Source: Caulobacteraceae bacterium (GTDB taxonomy: Bacteria; Pseudomonadota; Alphaproteobacteria; Caulobacterales; Caulobacteraceae). Taken from it: DNA of 64,000 nucleotides. The notes under the pieces were generated by a model that searched no databases, was not told where the DNA came from, and worked only from the letters and a program-made list of their open reading frames with translations. Positions 1 to 11,020 of the stretch are shown piece after piece. The number at the start of each line of letters is the position of its first letter. The first letter of the stretch is position 1. The stretch covers positions 37,615 to 101,614 of the forward strand of contig CANJME010000010.1 in the NCBI GenBank assembly GCA_947475875.1, read 5' to 3'. The position numbers and the translations under genes are program-made.

Positions 1-48
1 CCATTGGGCCATCCGGAATGGCTGGCGCAACGCCCGGCCCGGTGCTAG
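1..48 (+). CDS. 3' end of an unidentified CDS (partial)
   Basis: An open frame enters from the left edge and ends at TAG 46-48, giving a 15-residue tail (PLGHPEWLAQRPARC). In related genomes triosephosphate isomerase often precedes secG, but this tail does not look like a typical TpiA C-terminus, so I do not assign it. The stretch is too short to be certain it is coding. Confidence 0.3.
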   Translation, partial: PLGHPEWLAQRPARC

Positions 49-82
49 AGGCCCGGCTCTCACTGAAGGCGCTGAAATCGCA

Positions 83-496
83 ATGCTGCTGAACATTCTT
101 TTAGGACTGCTGATCGCGGTCGGTGTCTCCATGACGGGGGTGATCCTGTTGCAGCGCTCCGAAGGCGGTGGCCTGGTTTCGGGCGGCGGCGGCCAGCTGA
201 TGACGGCGCGCGGCGCCAGCAACCTGCTCACCCGCACGACCCAGATTCTGGCGGCGATGTTTTTTGCCCTGTCGCTGATCATCACCCTGCTGACCGGCCG
301 GGCGGCGACCTCTTCGTCGGTGGTGCGCGAACTCAAGGGAACAAGCATCGACGCGGCCACCCAGCAAAAGCTGCTGGCTCCGCCGCCGACGGCGCCGACA
401 CCAGTGGACCCGACGGCGCCCGCGACACCCACGAAAGCCTTCACGCCGACGCCCGCCGCACCCGCTACGACTCTGCCGGCGGCGCCCGCCAAATAG
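83..496 (+). CDS. secG: Preprotein translocase subunit SecG
   Basis: SecG is the small non-essential subunit of the SecYEG channel in the inner membrane and helps SecA-driven translocation. The 137-residue product has the typical layout: a first membrane helix from about residue 2 to 23 (LLNILLGLLIAVGVSMTGVI), the conserved LLQRSEGGGL segment and a Gly-rich loop, then a second helix at about 53-71. The C-terminal 50 residues are a Pro/Ala/Thr-rich tail, longer than in enteric SecG but common in alphaproteobacteria. It is followed by pyrG, a frequent neighbour in this class. A stem-loop lies directly after the stop codon. The ATG start is the first residue of the conserved helix, so the start is well supported. 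Confidence 0.93.
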   Translation: MLLNILLGLLIAVGVSMTGVILLQRSEGGGLVSGGGGQLMTARGASNLLTRTTQILAAMFFALSLIITLLTGRAATSSSVVRELKGTSIDAATQQKLLAPPPTAPTPVDPTAPATPTKAFTPTPAAPATTLPAAPAK

Positions 497-517
497 CCCA
501 AACTCCGGCGTTTGGGC
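496..517. other. Stem-loop between secG and pyrG
   Basis: Eight-base inverted repeat GCCCAAAC / GTTTGGGC with a six-base loop (TCCGGC), starting on the last base of the secG stop codon. There is no T-run after it, so it is not a clear intrinsic terminator. It could be an RNA end or processing structure separating secG from pyrG. Confidence 0.4.
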
Positions 518-525
518 GGCTGTGA

Positions 526-2243
<1,718 letters not shown>

Positions 2244-2244
<1 letters not shown>

Positions 2245-2771
2245 TGAAGGCCTGCGGAACCTGCACCCTGTGCTGCAAGGTCTGTACGATCGTCGAGCTG
2301 AACAAGCCGTCCGGGCAGTGGTGCGTCCACGCCAGACCAGGCCAGGGCTGCGCCATCTATGGCGACCACCCCAAGGAATGTCAGGTCTTCCGCTGCGGAT
2401 GGCTGACCATCGATGAACTGGGCGAGGACTGGAAGCCGATCAACAGCAAATTCGTCCTGTTGCTTGATGAAGACCGCCGGCGCCTCGTTATCGAGAACGA
2501 TCCGGGCCACCCGCAGGCCTGGAAGAAGGCGCCGTTCTATCAGCAAATCAAAAGCTGGGCGCGCGCGTGGACGGTGATCGCCAGCGTCGGCAAACACTGC
2601 ATTTTTGTCTTCCCGGATCAGGATATCGATGTGGGGCCCATAGAGGCCGGCGACGAGGTCCGGCGCGGATTTCGCGGGGAAGGGCCGCTGAAGGCGCCCT
2701 GGGTGCGGGTCAGGCCGGTTGGTGGCGGTCCGCCTCGCGAGTACGTTGGCCGTTTCGGGCCCACCGCCTAG
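2244..2771 (+). CDS. YkgJ-type cysteine cluster protein, paralog 1
   Basis: Small cytoplasmic protein of 175 residues resembling the YkgJ / zinc- or iron-chelating domain family. It begins almost at once with CGTCTLCC and continues with single cysteines in QWCVH, GQGCAIYG, HPKEC and FRCGW, eight in the family pattern. The biochemical function of this family is not established; metal binding is inferred from the cysteines. It is the first of three tandem homologous genes and is coupled to pyrG by a one-base overlap. The C-terminal half ends with a VGGGPPREYVGR motif shared with paralog 2. No membrane segment or signal peptide is visible. Confidence 0.8.
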
Positions 2772-2863
2772 GAGCTGAACGTTGCGTCGCCGCCTCCGCT
2801 CGGACATAGGGTCGTTTCGATGCGGCCTCGTACGGCCGGCGGATTTCGATTTTGGCTGACGTT

Positions 2864-3388
2864 ATGAAAACCTGCGGCGCCTGTAATCTCTGCTGCAAGC
2901 TGGCCCCCGTCGAGGCGCTGAAAAAGCCGGCCGGCGTCTGGTGCGTGCATGCCAAGCCAGGTCAGGGTTGCGGAATCTATGGTCAGCACCCGGAAGAATG
3001 CCAGACCTATCGCTGTGGCTGGTTGAAAAACGAAGGTCTGGACGAGGACTGGAAGCCTACCAACTGCAAATTCGTCATCCGGCTCGACGAAGAGTTTCGC
3101 CGGGTGATCATCGCCAATGATCCAGCTTATCCCGATGCATGGAGGAAGCCGCGCTTCTACCCTGTGATCAAGAGCTGGTCGCGGGATTTGGGCGTGGTGT
3201 CGTATGTCGGCAATCGCGCCACCATGGTCTATCCGGATCAGGATCTTGACGTCGGCGTGATCAACGCGGGCGACGCCGTCCACACCGGTTATCATGATCG
3301 GCCCCCGATGCGGGCGCCCTGGGTTCGCATTCAACCCGTTGGAGGCGGGCCTCCTCGCGAGTACGTTGGCCGTTATGGCCCTTCCTGA
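2864..3388 (+). CDS. YkgJ-type cysteine cluster protein, paralog 2
   Basis: Second of the tandem set, 174 residues from ATG 2864. A TTG at 2852 would add four residues, but the paralog opens with MKACGTC, so MKTCGAC at 2864 is the better match. It keeps the eight-cysteine pattern (CGACNLCC, VWCVH, GQGCGIYG, HPEEC, YRCGW). It aligns with paralog 1 over its whole length, including the shared C-terminal VGGGPPREYVGR stretch, which indicates a recent tandem duplication. It is separated from paralog 1 by 92 bases with no gene, which could hold a promoter. Its 3' end overlaps paralog 3. Function unknown; metal binding is inferred. Confidence 0.78.
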   Translation: MKTCGACNLCCKLAPVEALKKPAGVWCVHAKPGQGCGIYGQHPEECQTYRCGWLKNEGLDEDWKPTNCKFVIRLDEEFRRVIIANDPAYPDAWRKPRFYPVIKSWSRDLGVVSYVGNRATMVYPDQDLDVGVINAGDAVHTGYHDRPPMRAPWVRIQPVGGGPPREYVGRYGPS

Positions 3389-3944
3389 GACCACGCGCAC
3401 CTGCGGAACCTGCACCCTTTGCTGCAAGGTGAGCGGCATCAAGGAACTCGATAAGCCGGCCGGCGTCTGGTGCAAATTCGCCAAACCCGGCCAGGGCTGC
3501 ACGATTCATGGGCGGCATCCGCGCGAATGTCAGACCTACAAGTGCGCCTGGCTAGAACGACAGGATCTGGCCGAGGACTGGAAGCCGTCCATTTCGAAGA
3601 TGGTGCTGCGGATTGAGGGCCCGGGCGTGTTCGTCCACGTCGATCCCGACGCCCGGGGCGCCTGGAAAAAACAGCCCTACTACCGGGGACTCAAGAAGAC
3701 CTCCGAAGGCCTGTGGAACGGGACCGCCCACGTGATCGTCTACGAGGGTCATGACATTACGGTCATTTTCCCGGAGGAAGACCTCCATATCGGCAAGAAT
3801 GGCGAGGGCGATCGGGTGGTCGTGGCCTACCAGAAAGTCGGCGCCAGCCAGCGGCCCTTTGTGCGGGTTGAACGGGCCAACGGCGAGGTCAGCGATTTTT
3901 ACGGCGCCGTTCATACCGTTCGTGGCTTTCCGCCGGTTGCATAA
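3375..3944 (+). CDS. YkgJ-type cysteine cluster protein, paralog 3 (divergent)
   Basis: Third tandem member, 189 residues from ATG 3375, overlapping the end of paralog 2 by 14 bases in another frame. The open frame reaches back to 3294, but the extra residues lie inside paralog 2 and are not family-like. The N-terminal cluster is kept (CGTCTLCC, WCKFAKPGQGC, HPREC, YKCAW). The second half has diverged from paralogs 1 and 2 and lacks their GGGPPREYVGR ending. This suggests an older duplication with a changed role. Function unknown. Confidence 0.75.
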   Translation: MALPETTRTCGTCTLCCKVSGIKELDKPAGVWCKFAKPGQGCTIHGRHPRECQTYKCAWLERQDLAEDWKPSISKMVLRIEGPGVFVHVDPDARGAWKKQPYYRGLKKTSEGLWNGTAHVIVYEGHDITVIFPEEDLHIGKNGEGDRVVVAYQKVGASQRPFVRVERANGEVSDFYGAVHTVRGFPPVA

Positions 3945-4029
3945 TCAGGCGTGATCCGGCATACACCCCGCCTCGCGTGGCGGCCCAACCCGGCCGCCGC
4001 TTCCATTTTGACCAACCGGGACCCCTCCG

Positions 4030-4212
4030 ATGGCCGTTCCTAAACGCAAAGTCTCCCCCTCGCGCGCTGGCATGCGCCGCTCGCATCATGCGCTCGAAGC
4101 CAATGCCTATGTCGAAGACAAGGACACGGGCGAGCTTCGCCGCCCGCACCACATCGATCTGAAGACCGGCATGTATCGCGGCCGGCAGATCCTGACACCC
4201 AAGGAAGACTAG
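4030..4212 (+). CDS. rpmF: 50S ribosomal protein L32
   Basis: Sixty-residue basic protein of the large ribosomal subunit. It opens [20 protein letters not shown], the standard L32 N-terminus, followed by the [18 protein letters not shown] region and a short conserved C-terminus. No zinc-binding cysteines are present, so this is the Cys-free form of L32. It stands alone between the cysteine-cluster genes and a lipoprotein, not beside plsX as in many bacteria. No strong Shine-Dalgarno sequence is visible upstream. Confidence 0.95.
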   Translation: MAVPKRKVSPSRAGMRRSHHALEANAYVEDKDTGELRRPHHIDLKTGMYRGRQILTPKED

Positions 4213-4257
4213 TCTTCCGGCTTGCGGGCGGACTAGTGAATGGCCAAGTTTAGGGCC

Positions 4258-4821
4258 ATGAAAACGCCCGCGCTCATTCTCGCTGCTGCGATCCTGCTGG
4301 TCGCTTGCGATCGCACGAGCATCGTGGGTCCCAAAAACGTCGCGCAACCCGAAGATCCGGCCGCCGCCGCCGCGCCGCCTTCAATCCTGTCGCCGCAAGG
4401 CTGGGGGCCTGTGCGGATCGGCATGCGCGCCCAGGCGGCGCTGGAAGCGACCGGCGGCGTCCTGCCGGTGGTGAAGCAGGAGGGTTCGGACTGCTATTAT
4501 CTGCGCCCCACCTCGTCAGACAGTGTTCTGGTGATGATTCAGGCCGATCGGGTCACTCGCATCGAAGCCATTGCGGGGACTGCGCCCGTGGTCACCGACA
4601 CCGGGCTAACCGTTGGCGCGACGGAGAGACAGATCAGGGAGAGATACTCAGCCGAACTCGAAGCTGAGCCTCAAAAATACCTCCCGGCGCCCGCCGGCTA
4701 TCTCACCTGGTGGAACCAGCGCACCCAACAGGGCGTGCGCTATGTGCTGGGCGCGGACGGCAAGACCGAACGGATCATCGTCGGCGGGCCTGCAATCCGG
4801 CTCGTCGAGGGCTGTTCCTGA
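4258..4821 (+). CDS. Predicted lipoprotein of unknown function
   Basis: A 187-residue protein with a lipoprotein signal peptide (MKTPALILAAAILLVAC); lipidation would fall on Cys17. The mature part has an Ala/Pro-rich linker, then a compact domain with GWGPVRIGMR, a Cys-Tyr-Tyr segment and a C-terminal cysteine near the end. The GWGPVRIGM/GLTVGATERQI repetition suggests two copies of a small fold. An in-frame ATG at 4240 would place a charged MAKFRA stretch before the signal peptide; ATG 4258 gives a better signal peptide. I do not recognise a named family. It lies upstream of eno on the same strand. Confidence 0.65.
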   Translation: MKTPALILAAAILLVACDRTSIVGPKNVAQPEDPAAAAAPPSILSPQGWGPVRIGMRAQAALEATGGVLPVVKQEGSDCYYLRPTSSDSVLVMIQADRVTRIEAIAGTAPVVTDTGLTVGATERQIRERYSAELEAEPQKYLPAPAGYLTWWNQRTQQGVRYVLGADGKTERIIVGGPAIRLVEGCS

Positions 4822-4838
4822 GGCGTATGGAGCGCTAA

Positions 4839-6149
<1,311 letters not shown>

Positions 6150-6183
6150 CAGGCGGTTAACCCCTCTGCCTTAATCCCATATC

Positions 6184-6489
6184 ATGCTCGAACGCAGCCG
6201 CATCTACGCGCCGACCGCGATCCTGGGGTTCCTGATCTTCTGTTTCGTGTTCCAGGCCCTGACCGGCGAGCGCGGCCTGCTGGCCGCAGACCGCCGGGCC
6301 GCGACGCTCGCTGCCCGGGAGGCCGAACTGCACACCTTGCAGGCCCAGCACGCCGAACTTGTCGCCCGGCTGCGCAGTCTCGATTCTCACAATCTGTCGG
6401 CGGATCTTCTGGAGGAACGGGCGCGTTCCCTGCTAGGATTCGTCCGTCCGAATGAGTACGTCATACGCGTGCCCGTCCCCGCCGGCTGA
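6184..6489 (+). CDS. ftsB: FtsB/DivIC-type septum formation initiator
   Basis: Small bitopic division protein of 101 residues: a short cytoplasmic N-terminus, one membrane helix at about residues 11-26, then a periplasmic heptad-rich coiled coil at about 33-70 (AAREAELHTLQAQHAELVAR). In other bacteria FtsB pairs with FtsL and FtsQ at the septum. Position between eno and pdhA is classic for alphaproteobacterial ftsB. The C-terminal LLEERARSLLGFVRPNEYVI segment is the conserved family ending. Confidence 0.88.
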   Translation: MLERSRIYAPTAILGFLIFCFVFQALTGERGLLAADRRAATLAAREAELHTLQAQHAELVARLRSLDSHNLSADLLEERARSLLGFVRPNEYVIRVPVPAG

Positions 6490-6535
6490 GTCGCTGATCC
6501 ATGCGCCGGCAGGGCCGGCGAAACGTGGAGAGCCC

Positions 6536-7537
6536 ATGGCCGGCAAAACCGCCGCGAAGAAGCCTGAGGGCCGCAATTCCGGCGGTGACGCCGACCTGCT
6601 CGCCTTCTATCGCGACATGCTGCTCATCCGCCGCTTCGAAGAACGGGCAGGCCAGCTCTACGGCATGGGTCTGATCGGCGGGTTCTGTCACCTCTACATC
6701 GGGCAGGAAGCCATCGCTGTCGGCGTCGAGCACGCCAGGGCGAAGGGCGATCAGGTCATTACCGCCTACCGCGACCACGGCCACATGCTGGCCGCCGGCA
6801 TGGACCCCAGGGGCGTCATGGCCGAACTGACCGGCCGGGCCGGTGGCTCATCCCGCGGCAAGGGCGGCTCGATGCACATGTTCTCGCCGGAGACCGGCTT
6901 TTACGGCGGCCACGGCATCGTCGGTGCGCAGGTCAGTCTCGGCACCGGTCTGGCGCTGGCCAATCGCAACATGGGCAACGGCGCGGTGACCTTCTGTTAC
7001 TTCGGCGACGGGGCCGCCAACCAGGGTCAGGTCTATGAGAGCTTCAACATGGCCGAGCTCTGGCGTCTGCCGATCGTCTTCGTCATTGAAAACAATCAGT
7101 ACGCCATGGGCACCTCGATCGAGCGCGCCTCGGCCGAAACCCACCTCTACAAACGCGGCGCCTCGTTCCTGATCCCGGGCGAGGAGGTGGACGGCATGGA
7201 TGTTGAGATCGTCGCCGCCGCTGCGAAAAAGGCCGCCGCCCACGCCCGTTCCGGCACGGGTCCCTACATCCTCGAAATGAAGACCTATCGCTACCGCGGA
7301 CACTCGATGAGCGACCCGGCCAAGTACCGGACCCGCGAGGAGGTCGACGAGGTGCGCAAGACCCGCGATCCCATCGACCACCTGGCCGAGCACCTGGAAA
7401 AGCAGGGCGTCAGGGAAGACGCGCTCAAGATCATCGACGCTGAAGTGAAGGCGATCGTCGCCGAGGCCGTCGAGTTCGCCAAGGCCTCGCCCGAGCCTGA
7501 TCCGCGCGAGCTCTATACGGATGTCTACGGCGCATGA
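6536..7537 (+). CDS. pdhA: Pyruvate dehydrogenase E1 component, alpha subunit
   Basis: Thiamine-diphosphate-dependent decarboxylation of pyruvate as part of the E1 alpha2-beta2 enzyme. The 333-residue product carries the ThDP-binding motif (GDGAANQGQ ... [11 protein letters not shown]) and the phosphorylation-loop-like [14 protein letters not shown]. The open frame extends upstream to 6452, inside ftsB, but the ATG at 6536 has a GGAG box 7 bases before it and starts a normal alphaproteobacterial PdhA N-terminus (Ala/Lys-rich, then [17 protein letters not shown]). It overlaps pdhB by four bases (ATGA), which fits the need for equal amounts of alpha and beta subunits. Confidence 0.96.
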   Translation: MAGKTAAKKPEGRNSGGDADLLAFYRDMLLIRRFEERAGQLYGMGLIGGFCHLYIGQEAIAVGVEHARAKGDQVITAYRDHGHMLAAGMDPRGVMAELTGRAGGSSRGKGGSMHMFSPETGFYGGHGIVGAQVSLGTGLALANRNMGNGAVTFCYFGDGAANQGQVYESFNMAELWRLPIVFVIENNQYAMGTSIERASAETHLYKRGASFLIPGEEVDGMDVEIVAAAAKKAAAHARSGTGPYILEMKTYRYRGHSMSDPAKYRTREEVDEVRKTRDPIDHLAEHLEKQGVREDALKIIDAEVKAIVAEAVEFAKASPEPDPRELYTDVYGA

Positions 7538-8919
7538 GTCAGGACATCCTCATGCCCGCCCTGTCGCCCACCATGGAGGAGGGGACGCTGGCCAAATGGC
7601 TGGTCAAACCGGGCGACGCGGTCCGCTCTGGCGATGTGATCGCCGAGATTGAGACTGACAAGGCGACCATGGAGGTTGAAGCCGTAGACGAGGGCAAGGT
7701 CGAAGCCCTGCTGGTCGATGCGGGAACTGAAAAAGTTAAGGTCGGGACGGTGATTGCGCGGTTGTCCGGCGGTGCGTCCTTCGAGACGCCGGCTGCGCCG
7801 GCTCCTCAGGATGACGTGAAGCCTGAGCCTGCCCCAAAAGTTGATCATGCTGAGCGGGACGCGCTACCCCCGAAACGTCATCCTGAGGAGGGCGCACCAG
7901 CGCCCGTCTCGAAGGACGACTTCCCTACGGGCGCCAAACTCACAAAAACCTCCGTCCGCGACGCCCTGCGCGACGCCATGGCCGAGGAGATGCGGGCCGA
8001 TCCGCGCGTCTTCCTGATGGGTGAGGAGGTCGCCCAGTATCAGGGCGCCTATAAAGTCAGTCGTGGCCTGCTGGAAGAGTTCGGCGACAAGCGGGTAATC
8101 GATACGCCCATCACCGAGCACGGCTTTGCCGGCGCCGGGGTCGGCGCGGCCATGGCGGGCCTTCGTCCCATCGTCGAGTTCATGACCTGGAATTTCGCCA
8201 TGCAGGCCATCGACCAGATCATCAATTCCGCCGCCAAAACCCGCTATATGTCCGGCGGCCAGATCAGCGTGCCCATCGTCTTCCGCGGCCCCAATGGCGC
8301 GGCGGCCCGGGTCGCGGCCCAGCACAGCCAGGACTACGCCAGCTGGTACGCCCACGTACCGGGCCTGAAGGTCGTGGTCCCCTACGACGCCGCCGACGCC
8401 AAGGGCCTGCTCAAATCAGCCATCCGCGATCCGAATCCCGTGGTCTTCCTCGAGCACGAAATGCTCTACGGCCAGGAATTCGACGTGCCCGAGGGCGAAT
8501 GGCTGGTCCCCATCGGCAAGGCCAGGGTCCGCCGCACCGGCAAGGACGTGACCATCACCGCCTACAGCCGCATGGTGGGACTCGCGCTCCAGGCCGCTGA
8601 AGTGCTGGCGGGCGAAGGCATCGAGGCCGAGGTCATCGATCTGCGCACCCTGCGCCCGCTCGATAGCGCCACCATCATCGACAGTGTGAAAAAGACCCAC
8701 CGCATCGTCGCCGTCGAAGAAGGCTGGGCGCCGATGGGCGTCGGCGCCGAAATCATCGCCCGGGTCATCGAGGGCGCCTTCGACTGGCTGGACGCCCCGC
8801 CGGCGCGCGTCTCCCAGGAGGACGTGCCCATGCCCTACGCCGCCAACCTGGAGGCCCTGTCGCTGCCCTCGGTCGACAAGATCGTCAAGGCGGGCAAGGC
8901 CGTCTGTTACCGGAGCTGA
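7534..8919 (+). CDS. pdhB: Pyruvate dehydrogenase E1 component, beta subunit with N-terminal lipoyl domain
   Basis: E1-beta of 461 residues. Residues 1-80 form a lipoyl domain with the lipoylated Lys in the [15 protein letters not shown] motif. A linker spans about 81-131, and the transketolase-like beta domain fills the rest ([40 protein letters not shown]). A lipoyl domain fused to E1-beta is known for several alphaproteobacteria. The linker contains two oppositely oriented copies of a palindromic repeat, both read in frame (see separate entries). The lipoyl domain is very similar to that of pdhC downstream. Translation is coupled to pdhA by an ATGA overlap. Confidence 0.96.
   Translation: MSQDILMPALSPTMEEGTLAKWLVKPGDAVRSGDVIAEIETDKATMEVEAVDEGKVEALLVDAGTEKVKVGTVIARLSGGASFETPAAPAPQDDVKPEPAPKVDHAERDALPPKRHPEEGAPAPVSKDDFPTGAKLTKTSVRDALRDAMAEEMRADPRVFLMGEEVAQYQGAYKVSRGLLEEFGDKRVIDTPITEHGFAGAGVGAAMAGLRPIVEFMTWNFAMQAIDQIINSAAKTRYMSGGQISVPIVFRGPNGAAARVAAQHSQDYASWYAHVPGLKVVVPYDAADAKGLLKSAIRDPNPVVFLEHEMLYGQEFDVPEGEWLVPIGKARVRRTGKDVTITAYSRMVGLALQAAEVLAGEGIEAEVIDLRTLRPLDSATIIDSVKKTHRIVAVEEGWAPMGVGAEIIARVIEGAFDWLDAPPARVSQEDVPMPYAANLEALSLPSVDKIVKAGKAVCYRS
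7775..7816 (-). repeat. REP-like palindromic element, copy 1 (inside pdhB)
   Basis: Read on the minus strand it starts with CGTCATCCTGAGGAG and ends with CGTCTCGAAGGACG, flanking an internal hairpin CCGGC-GCA-GCCGG. The two flanks are identical to those of the copy at 7876-7918, while the internal stem differs but still pairs. On the plus strand it encodes about residues 81-95 of PdhB, in the linker after the lipoyl domain. Confidence 0.8.
7876..7918 (+). repeat. REP-like palindromic element, copy 2 (inside pdhB)
   Basis: Plus-strand copy with the same 15-base left flank and 14-base right flank as the copy at 7775-7816, around an internal hairpin GGCGC-ACCA-GCGCC. It encodes about residues 115-129 of PdhB. 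Together the two copies form an inverted pair separated by 59 bases. The changed but still complementary inner stem points to selection on a hairpin, not on the peptide. Confidence 0.8.
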
Positions 8920-8921
8920 TC

Positions 8922-9209
8922 ATGGCCAAAAACGAATTGCCGCCGCCGAACTCTGTTCAATCCGGCAAGGATGTGGGCGAGATCGCACGGGTCTGGATTG
9001 TCGACGGAGGGTTGCATGTCTCCCTCCAGAAAGCCTTCGACGACCCCAGCGTGTGGGGGATCGCCTTGTTGGACATCGCCCGGCACGTGGCGCGGATGTA
9101 TTCCGAGGACGGCAAGGTCAGCTTCGAGGAAAACCTCGAGAAGATCGCCCGCATGTGGCGGGCCGAGATGGACAAGCCGACCGACATGGGGACCACAAGC
9201 GCCCAATGA
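8922..9209 (+). CDS. Small DUF5076-like protein in the pdh operon
   Basis: A 95-residue acidic protein with no signal peptide or membrane helix. It resembles the small uncharacterised alphaproteobacterial family DUF5076, judged from recall of features such as VWGIALLDIARHVARMY and a C-terminal helical part (EENLEKIARMWRAEMDKP). It starts 3 bases after the pdhB stop and overlaps the next gene by four bases, so it is part of the pyruvate dehydrogenase transcript. Its role is unknown; position suggests an accessory to the complex, but that is only inference. Confidence 0.7.
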   Translation: MAKNELPPPNSVQSGKDVGEIARVWIVDGGLHVSLQKAFDDPSVWGIALLDIARHVARMYSEDGKVSFEENLEKIARMWRAEMDKPTDMGTTSAQ

Positions 9210-9610
9210 CGGAGCGCCTGACATGGCGCGCGGGCGGCTGCCATTGCGGGGCGGTGCGGTTCGAGGTGCGCTGCGCCGATCAGGTCACGGTCAGCGACTG
9301 CAACTGCTCGATGTGCCGCAAGACCGGCTTTGTGCATCTGGTGGTCGATGACAGCGACTTCCGCATCACCCAGGGCGCGGAAACCCTGACCGAATACCGG
9401 TTCAATACCGGCACGGCGCTGCACCTGTTCTGCCCGGTTTGCGGCGTGAAGGCCTTCTATCGTCCGAGGTCGAGGCCGACCGGTTGGTCGGTCAATGTCA
9501 ATGCTCTAGACGACCCCGACGCTCTGATCCTGACCCGCAAGCTGTTTGACGGCGCCAACTGGGAAACCTACTTCGCTTCGCTCAGCCCTGAAGACCGTCA
9601 CGACATATGA
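9206..9610 (+). CDS. GFA-family (CENP-V/GFA fold) zinc-binding protein
   Basis: A 134-residue protein of the GFA family, named after glutathione-dependent formaldehyde-activating enzyme; most members have no proven activity. Zinc ligands are visible as GGCHCGAVRFEV near the N-terminus, CNCSMCRKTG in the middle and FCPVCGVKAFYRPR later. The start at 9206 (ATGA overlap with the preceding stop) gives the normal family N-terminus; the frame is open further upstream but lies inside the previous gene. It ends overlapping the start of pdhC by four bases, so it is nested inside the pdh operon. Confidence 0.88.
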   Translation: MTERLTWRAGGCHCGAVRFEVRCADQVTVSDCNCSMCRKTGFVHLVVDDSDFRITQGAETLTEYRFNTGTALHLFCPVCGVKAFYRPRSRPTGWSVNVNALDDPDALILTRKLFDGANWETYFASLSPEDRHDI

Positions 9611-10974
9611 GCCAGGACATCCTCATGCCGGCGCTATCGCCCACCATGGAGGAGGGCGCTCTGGCGCGCTGGCATGTGAAGCCGGGCGATACGGTGCGGG
9701 CAGGGGACGTCATCGCCGAGATCGAAACCGACAAGGCGACCATGGAGGTCGAGGCCGTCGACGAGGGCACAGTTGAAGCGCTGCTGGTCGAGGGCGGGAC
9801 ACAGGGCGTGAAGGTCGGCACGGTGATCGCGCGATTGAGCGGCGGAGCGCCGTCTGTTCCAGCGACCGAAACTGCGCCCCCGCTCACAGCCCCTCCGGTC
9901 GAGAAGGTGGAAAGCGCTTCAGACGCAGCACCCCCGTCCCCCTCCGTCCGCCGCATCGCCGCCGAGAACGACCTCGACCTCTCCACTGTCAAAGGCACCG
10001 GCCGCGAAGGCCGTGTCACCAAGGGCGACGCGTTAGCGGCAACTCATGCTCCCCTAGAGCGGATTGAAGACAACTCTGAGCGTCTCTTCGCCTCGCCCAT
10101 CGCCCGGCGGCTGGCGAAGGAACAGAACCTCGATCTGGCGAGCCTGACCGGATCAGGCCCCGGTGGCCGGATCATCGAGCGCGACCTTTCCGGCGCCAGG
10201 CCCGCGGCCGCGGCAAAGCCCGCCGCCGCGCCAGCATCACAGCCCGCCGCCCACCTCTCGCTCGAAGGCATGGGCATTCCGCCCGGCTCCTACGACCTGA
10301 TCCCGCTCGACGGCATGCGCCGCACCGTGGCCCGGCGGTTGACGGAAGCCGCGCGCGACATTCCACACTTCCCCCTCACCATCGACGTGGAAATCGACGC
10401 CCTGCTCGCCAGCCGCGCCGAGATCAATGCCCTGCTCGAAAAGGAAGGCGTCAAGATCAGCGTCAACGACATGATCATCAAGGCCTGCGCCATGGCCCTG
10501 AAACATGAGCCGAACGCCAACGCCTCCTACAGCCCTGAGGGCATCGCCCTGCACCATAACGCTGACGTCGCCATGGCCGTGGCGCTGGACGGCGGCCTGA
10601 TCACGCCCATCATCCGCAAGGCGGAGACCAAGTCGCTGGCCCAGATCGCCACCGAGGCCAAGGACCTGGCGGCCCGCGCCCGGACCCGCAAGCTCAAGCC
10701 CGAGGAATATCTCGGTGGCACCTTCAGCGTTTCGAACCTCGGCATGTTCGGAATCCGCCAGTTCTCGTCGATCATCAACCCGCCCCAGGGCTGCATCCTG
10801 TCAGTCGGCGTGGGTGAAAAACGCCCCGTCGTGCGGGGCGATCAGCTGGCCATCGCCACCCTGATGACCGTGACGCTGACCTGCGATCACCGCGTCGTCG
10901 ACGGCGCCACCGGCGCCAAATGGCTGCAGGCGTTCAGGACGATGATCGAGAAGCCGGCGACGATGCTCGCCTAG
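9607..10974 (+). CDS. pdhC: Pyruvate dehydrogenase E2, dihydrolipoyllysine acetyltransferase
   Basis: E2 core of the pyruvate dehydrogenase complex, 455 residues. Residues 1-80 are a lipoyl domain with Lys in [15 protein letters not shown]. There are two segments that look like peripheral subunit-binding domains: about residues 115-142 (SVRRIAAENDLDLSTVKGTG) and about 160-195 (IARRLAKEQNLDLASLTGSG). The catalytic domain runs from about 235, with the HRVVDGATGAKW active-site motif (catalytic His and Asp). Two subunit-binding-like segments are more than the usual single one. The gene overlaps the GFA gene by four bases. No lpd (E3) follows in the window. Confidence 0.96.
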   Translation: MSQDILMPALSPTMEEGALARWHVKPGDTVRAGDVIAEIETDKATMEVEAVDEGTVEALLVEGGTQGVKVGTVIARLSGGAPSVPATETAPPLTAPPVEKVESASDAAPPSPSVRRIAAENDLDLSTVKGTGREGRVTKGDALAATHAPLERIEDNSERLFASPIARRLAKEQNLDLASLTGSGPGGRIIERDLSGARPAAAAKPAAAPASQPAAHLSLEGMGIPPGSYDLIPLDGMRRTVARRLTEAARDIPHFPLTIDVEIDALLASRAEINALLEKEGVKISVNDMIIKACAMALKHEPNANASYSPEGIALHHNADVAMAVALDGGLITPIIRKAETKSLAQIATEAKDLAARARTRKLKPEEYLGGTFSVSNLGMFGIRQFSSIINPPQGCILSVGVGEKRPVVRGDQLAIATLMTVTLTCDHRVVDGATGAKWLQAFRTMIEKPATMLA

Positions 10975-10979
10975 CGCTC

Positions 10980-11018
10980 AAGCAGCGAGGCGCAGCCGAG
11001 CGATAGCGCAACGAAAAA
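10980..11018 (+). repeat. Interspersed repeat, copy A (between pdhC and the ligase gene)
   Basis: A 39-base sequence beginning AAGCAGCGAGGCGCAG and ending TAGCGCAACGAAAAA. It matches the 40-base sequence at 43893-43932 with one gap and a few substitutions; the first 10 and last 9 bases are near-identical. It fills the gap between two convergent genes here. Confidence 0.65.
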
Positions 11019-11020
11019 TG

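Noticed and set aside
6452..6535. Upstream extension of pdhA
   Set aside because: It overlaps the end of ftsB and has no family similarity; ATG 6536 has a good ribosome site.
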